14,840 nucleotides of DNA. Source: Candidatus Heimdallarchaeota archaeon (GTDB taxonomy: Archaea > Asgardarchaeota > Heimdallarchaeia > JABLTI01). The notes below the pieces were generated by a model. It did not search any database, was not told the DNA's origin, and was given only the letters and a program-made list of their open reading frames with translations. Within the stretch, counting starts at the first letter, position 1. Each line of letters opens with the position of its first letter. A program made the translations under genes and the position numbers. Of the stretch, positions 14,192-14,840 are shown one piece after another. The stretch lies in assembly GCA_030671945.1 (NCBI GenBank), contig DAOVHJ010000020.1, positions 1-14,840 of the forward strand, given 5' to 3'.

Positions 14192-14840
14192 ATGGCAACA
14201 ATTCAATTATTCAGTGGTAAATTATTAAATAATATGATGCAGGCTTCTGCAAATCTACTGAAGAAGTATCGTCGACACTTAAATGCAATAAATGTTTTTC
14301 CAGTTGCTGATGGTGATACTGGAGCAAATATGTATCTAACAGTTGAAGCAATCATTGAAGAACTAGAAAACAATAATTCTTCCTCTGCAAAAGAAACAGC
14401 TTCATTAATTGCTCGGGGATCATTTATGGGAGCAACCGGTAATTCAGGCGTTATATTATCCCAGTTTTTTGGTGGATTTAGTAGTTCTTTAAACAATTGT
14501 GAAGACATAGGACCAAACGAATTCTCACAAGCTTTTGTTGATGGAGCAGCAAAAGCATATGAAGCGGTACTCAATCCGCAAGAAGGCACAATCCTAACAG
14601 TTATTAGAAAATCTGCAGAAGCAGCTAGTATGGCTGCAAAGAATGGTTCAAGTTTTATCGAAATGCTTGATACTTCATATGATGCAGCACAAGGAACCCT
14701 TGAGAAAACACCAGAACTATTACCTGTACTTAAAAAAGCAGGAGTAGTAGATGCTGGAGGTCAAGGATTCGTCTATATAATGGAAGGATGGATAAAAGCC
14801 TACAAGAATGAAGACATCGATGATGTTGGCGAAGCTGTCG
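14192..14840 (+). CDS. FakA/DhaL-type kinase, N-terminal part (cut by window edge)
   Basis: The first 216 residues are present. They form a DhaL (DAK2) domain: 'NVFPVADGDTGANM' (34-47) with the Mg-binding aspartates D40 and D42, 'GATGNSGVILSQ' (80-91; the family usually has GARGNSG), 'EGTILTVIRKSAEAA' (130-144), and 'VDAGGQG' (185-191). Family knowledge: in bacteria FakA (about 550 residues) binds ATP through this domain and phosphorylates a fatty acid held by FakB (DegV family). Shorter DhaL proteins act on dihydroxyacetone. The N-terminal motif order fits FakA/YloV rather than DhaL of the PTS type. Whether the middle and C-terminal FakA domains follow cannot be seen. Its AGGAG ribosome-binding site and longer leader differ from the nearly leaderless neighbours, which could reflect acquisition from bacteria. 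Confidence 0.88.
   Translation, partial: MATIQLFSGKLLNNMMQASANLLKKYRRHLNAINVFPVADGDTGANMYLTVEAIIEELENNNSSSAKETASLIARGSFMGATGNSGVILSQFFGGFSSSLNNCEDIGPNEFSQAFVDGAAKAYEAVLNPQEGTILTVIRKSAEAASMAAKNGSSFIEMLDTSYDAAQGTLEKTPELLPVLKKAGVVDAGGQGFVYIMEGWIKAYKNEDIDDVGEAV

Noticed and set aside
14203..14589. A 128-codon open frame on the minus strand
   Set aside because: It overlaps the start of the FakA/DhaL-type gene, whose motifs are unmistakable. The reverse frame has no family features.
1..14840. tRNA genes, rRNA, CRISPR arrays, insertion sequences
   Set aside because: No T-loop/acceptor pairs, regularly spaced long repeats, transposase motifs or paired terminal repeats were found by eye.

Overview
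This AT-rich window looks like a chromosomal segment of an archaeon, most plausibly an Asgard-type lineage. The archaeal call rests on the information-processing genes: an Orc1/Cdc6 initiator, the rRNA methyltransferase Nep1, a single-chain replication protein A with many OB folds, a HerA/VirB4-type ATPase, and TATA-like boxes about 25 bp before the expected transcription starts. The Asgard call is an inference. It rests mainly on one gene (11759-12901) that looks like a eukaryotic longin-DENN protein of the folliculin type. No tRNA, rRNA, CRISPR array or insertion sequence was seen.

Layout. Positions 1-4209 are leftward: the N-terminal part of cdc6/orc1, a two-TM HerA-like ATPase and nep1. 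From 4375 to 7325 the genes run rightward: a zinc-ribbon plus winged-helix protein starting at TTG, hypD, a dolichol-kinase-family membrane protein, and a small two-TM basic protein. A short leftward ribbon-helix-helix regulator (7335-7496) lies across about 400 bp of non-coding DNA from the large rightward rpa gene. That gene ends in a hairpin plus T-tract terminator. Next come a two-TM protein with a soluble C-terminal region, a small Cys-rich protein, and the longin-DENN candidate, whose start codon overlaps the Cys-rich gene's stop (ATGA). A convergent endonuclease IV gene (nfo) follows. After a 428-bp divergent intergenic region with phased repeats, a FakA/DhaL-type kinase gene runs off the right edge.

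Functional themes are DNA replication and repair (Cdc6, RPA, endonuclease IV, perhaps the HerA-like ATPase), ribosome maturation (Nep1), hydrogenase maturation (HypD, with no other hyp genes in view), and lipid phosphorylation (polyprenol/diacylglycerol-kinase family and FakA/DhaL family). The most interesting item is the candidate folliculin-like protein. It keeps an RG-x-QR motif aligned, without gaps, over the human folliculin segment holding the catalytic arginine finger, and it is followed by a DENN-like region. All family calls come from reading motifs by eye; no database search was run.
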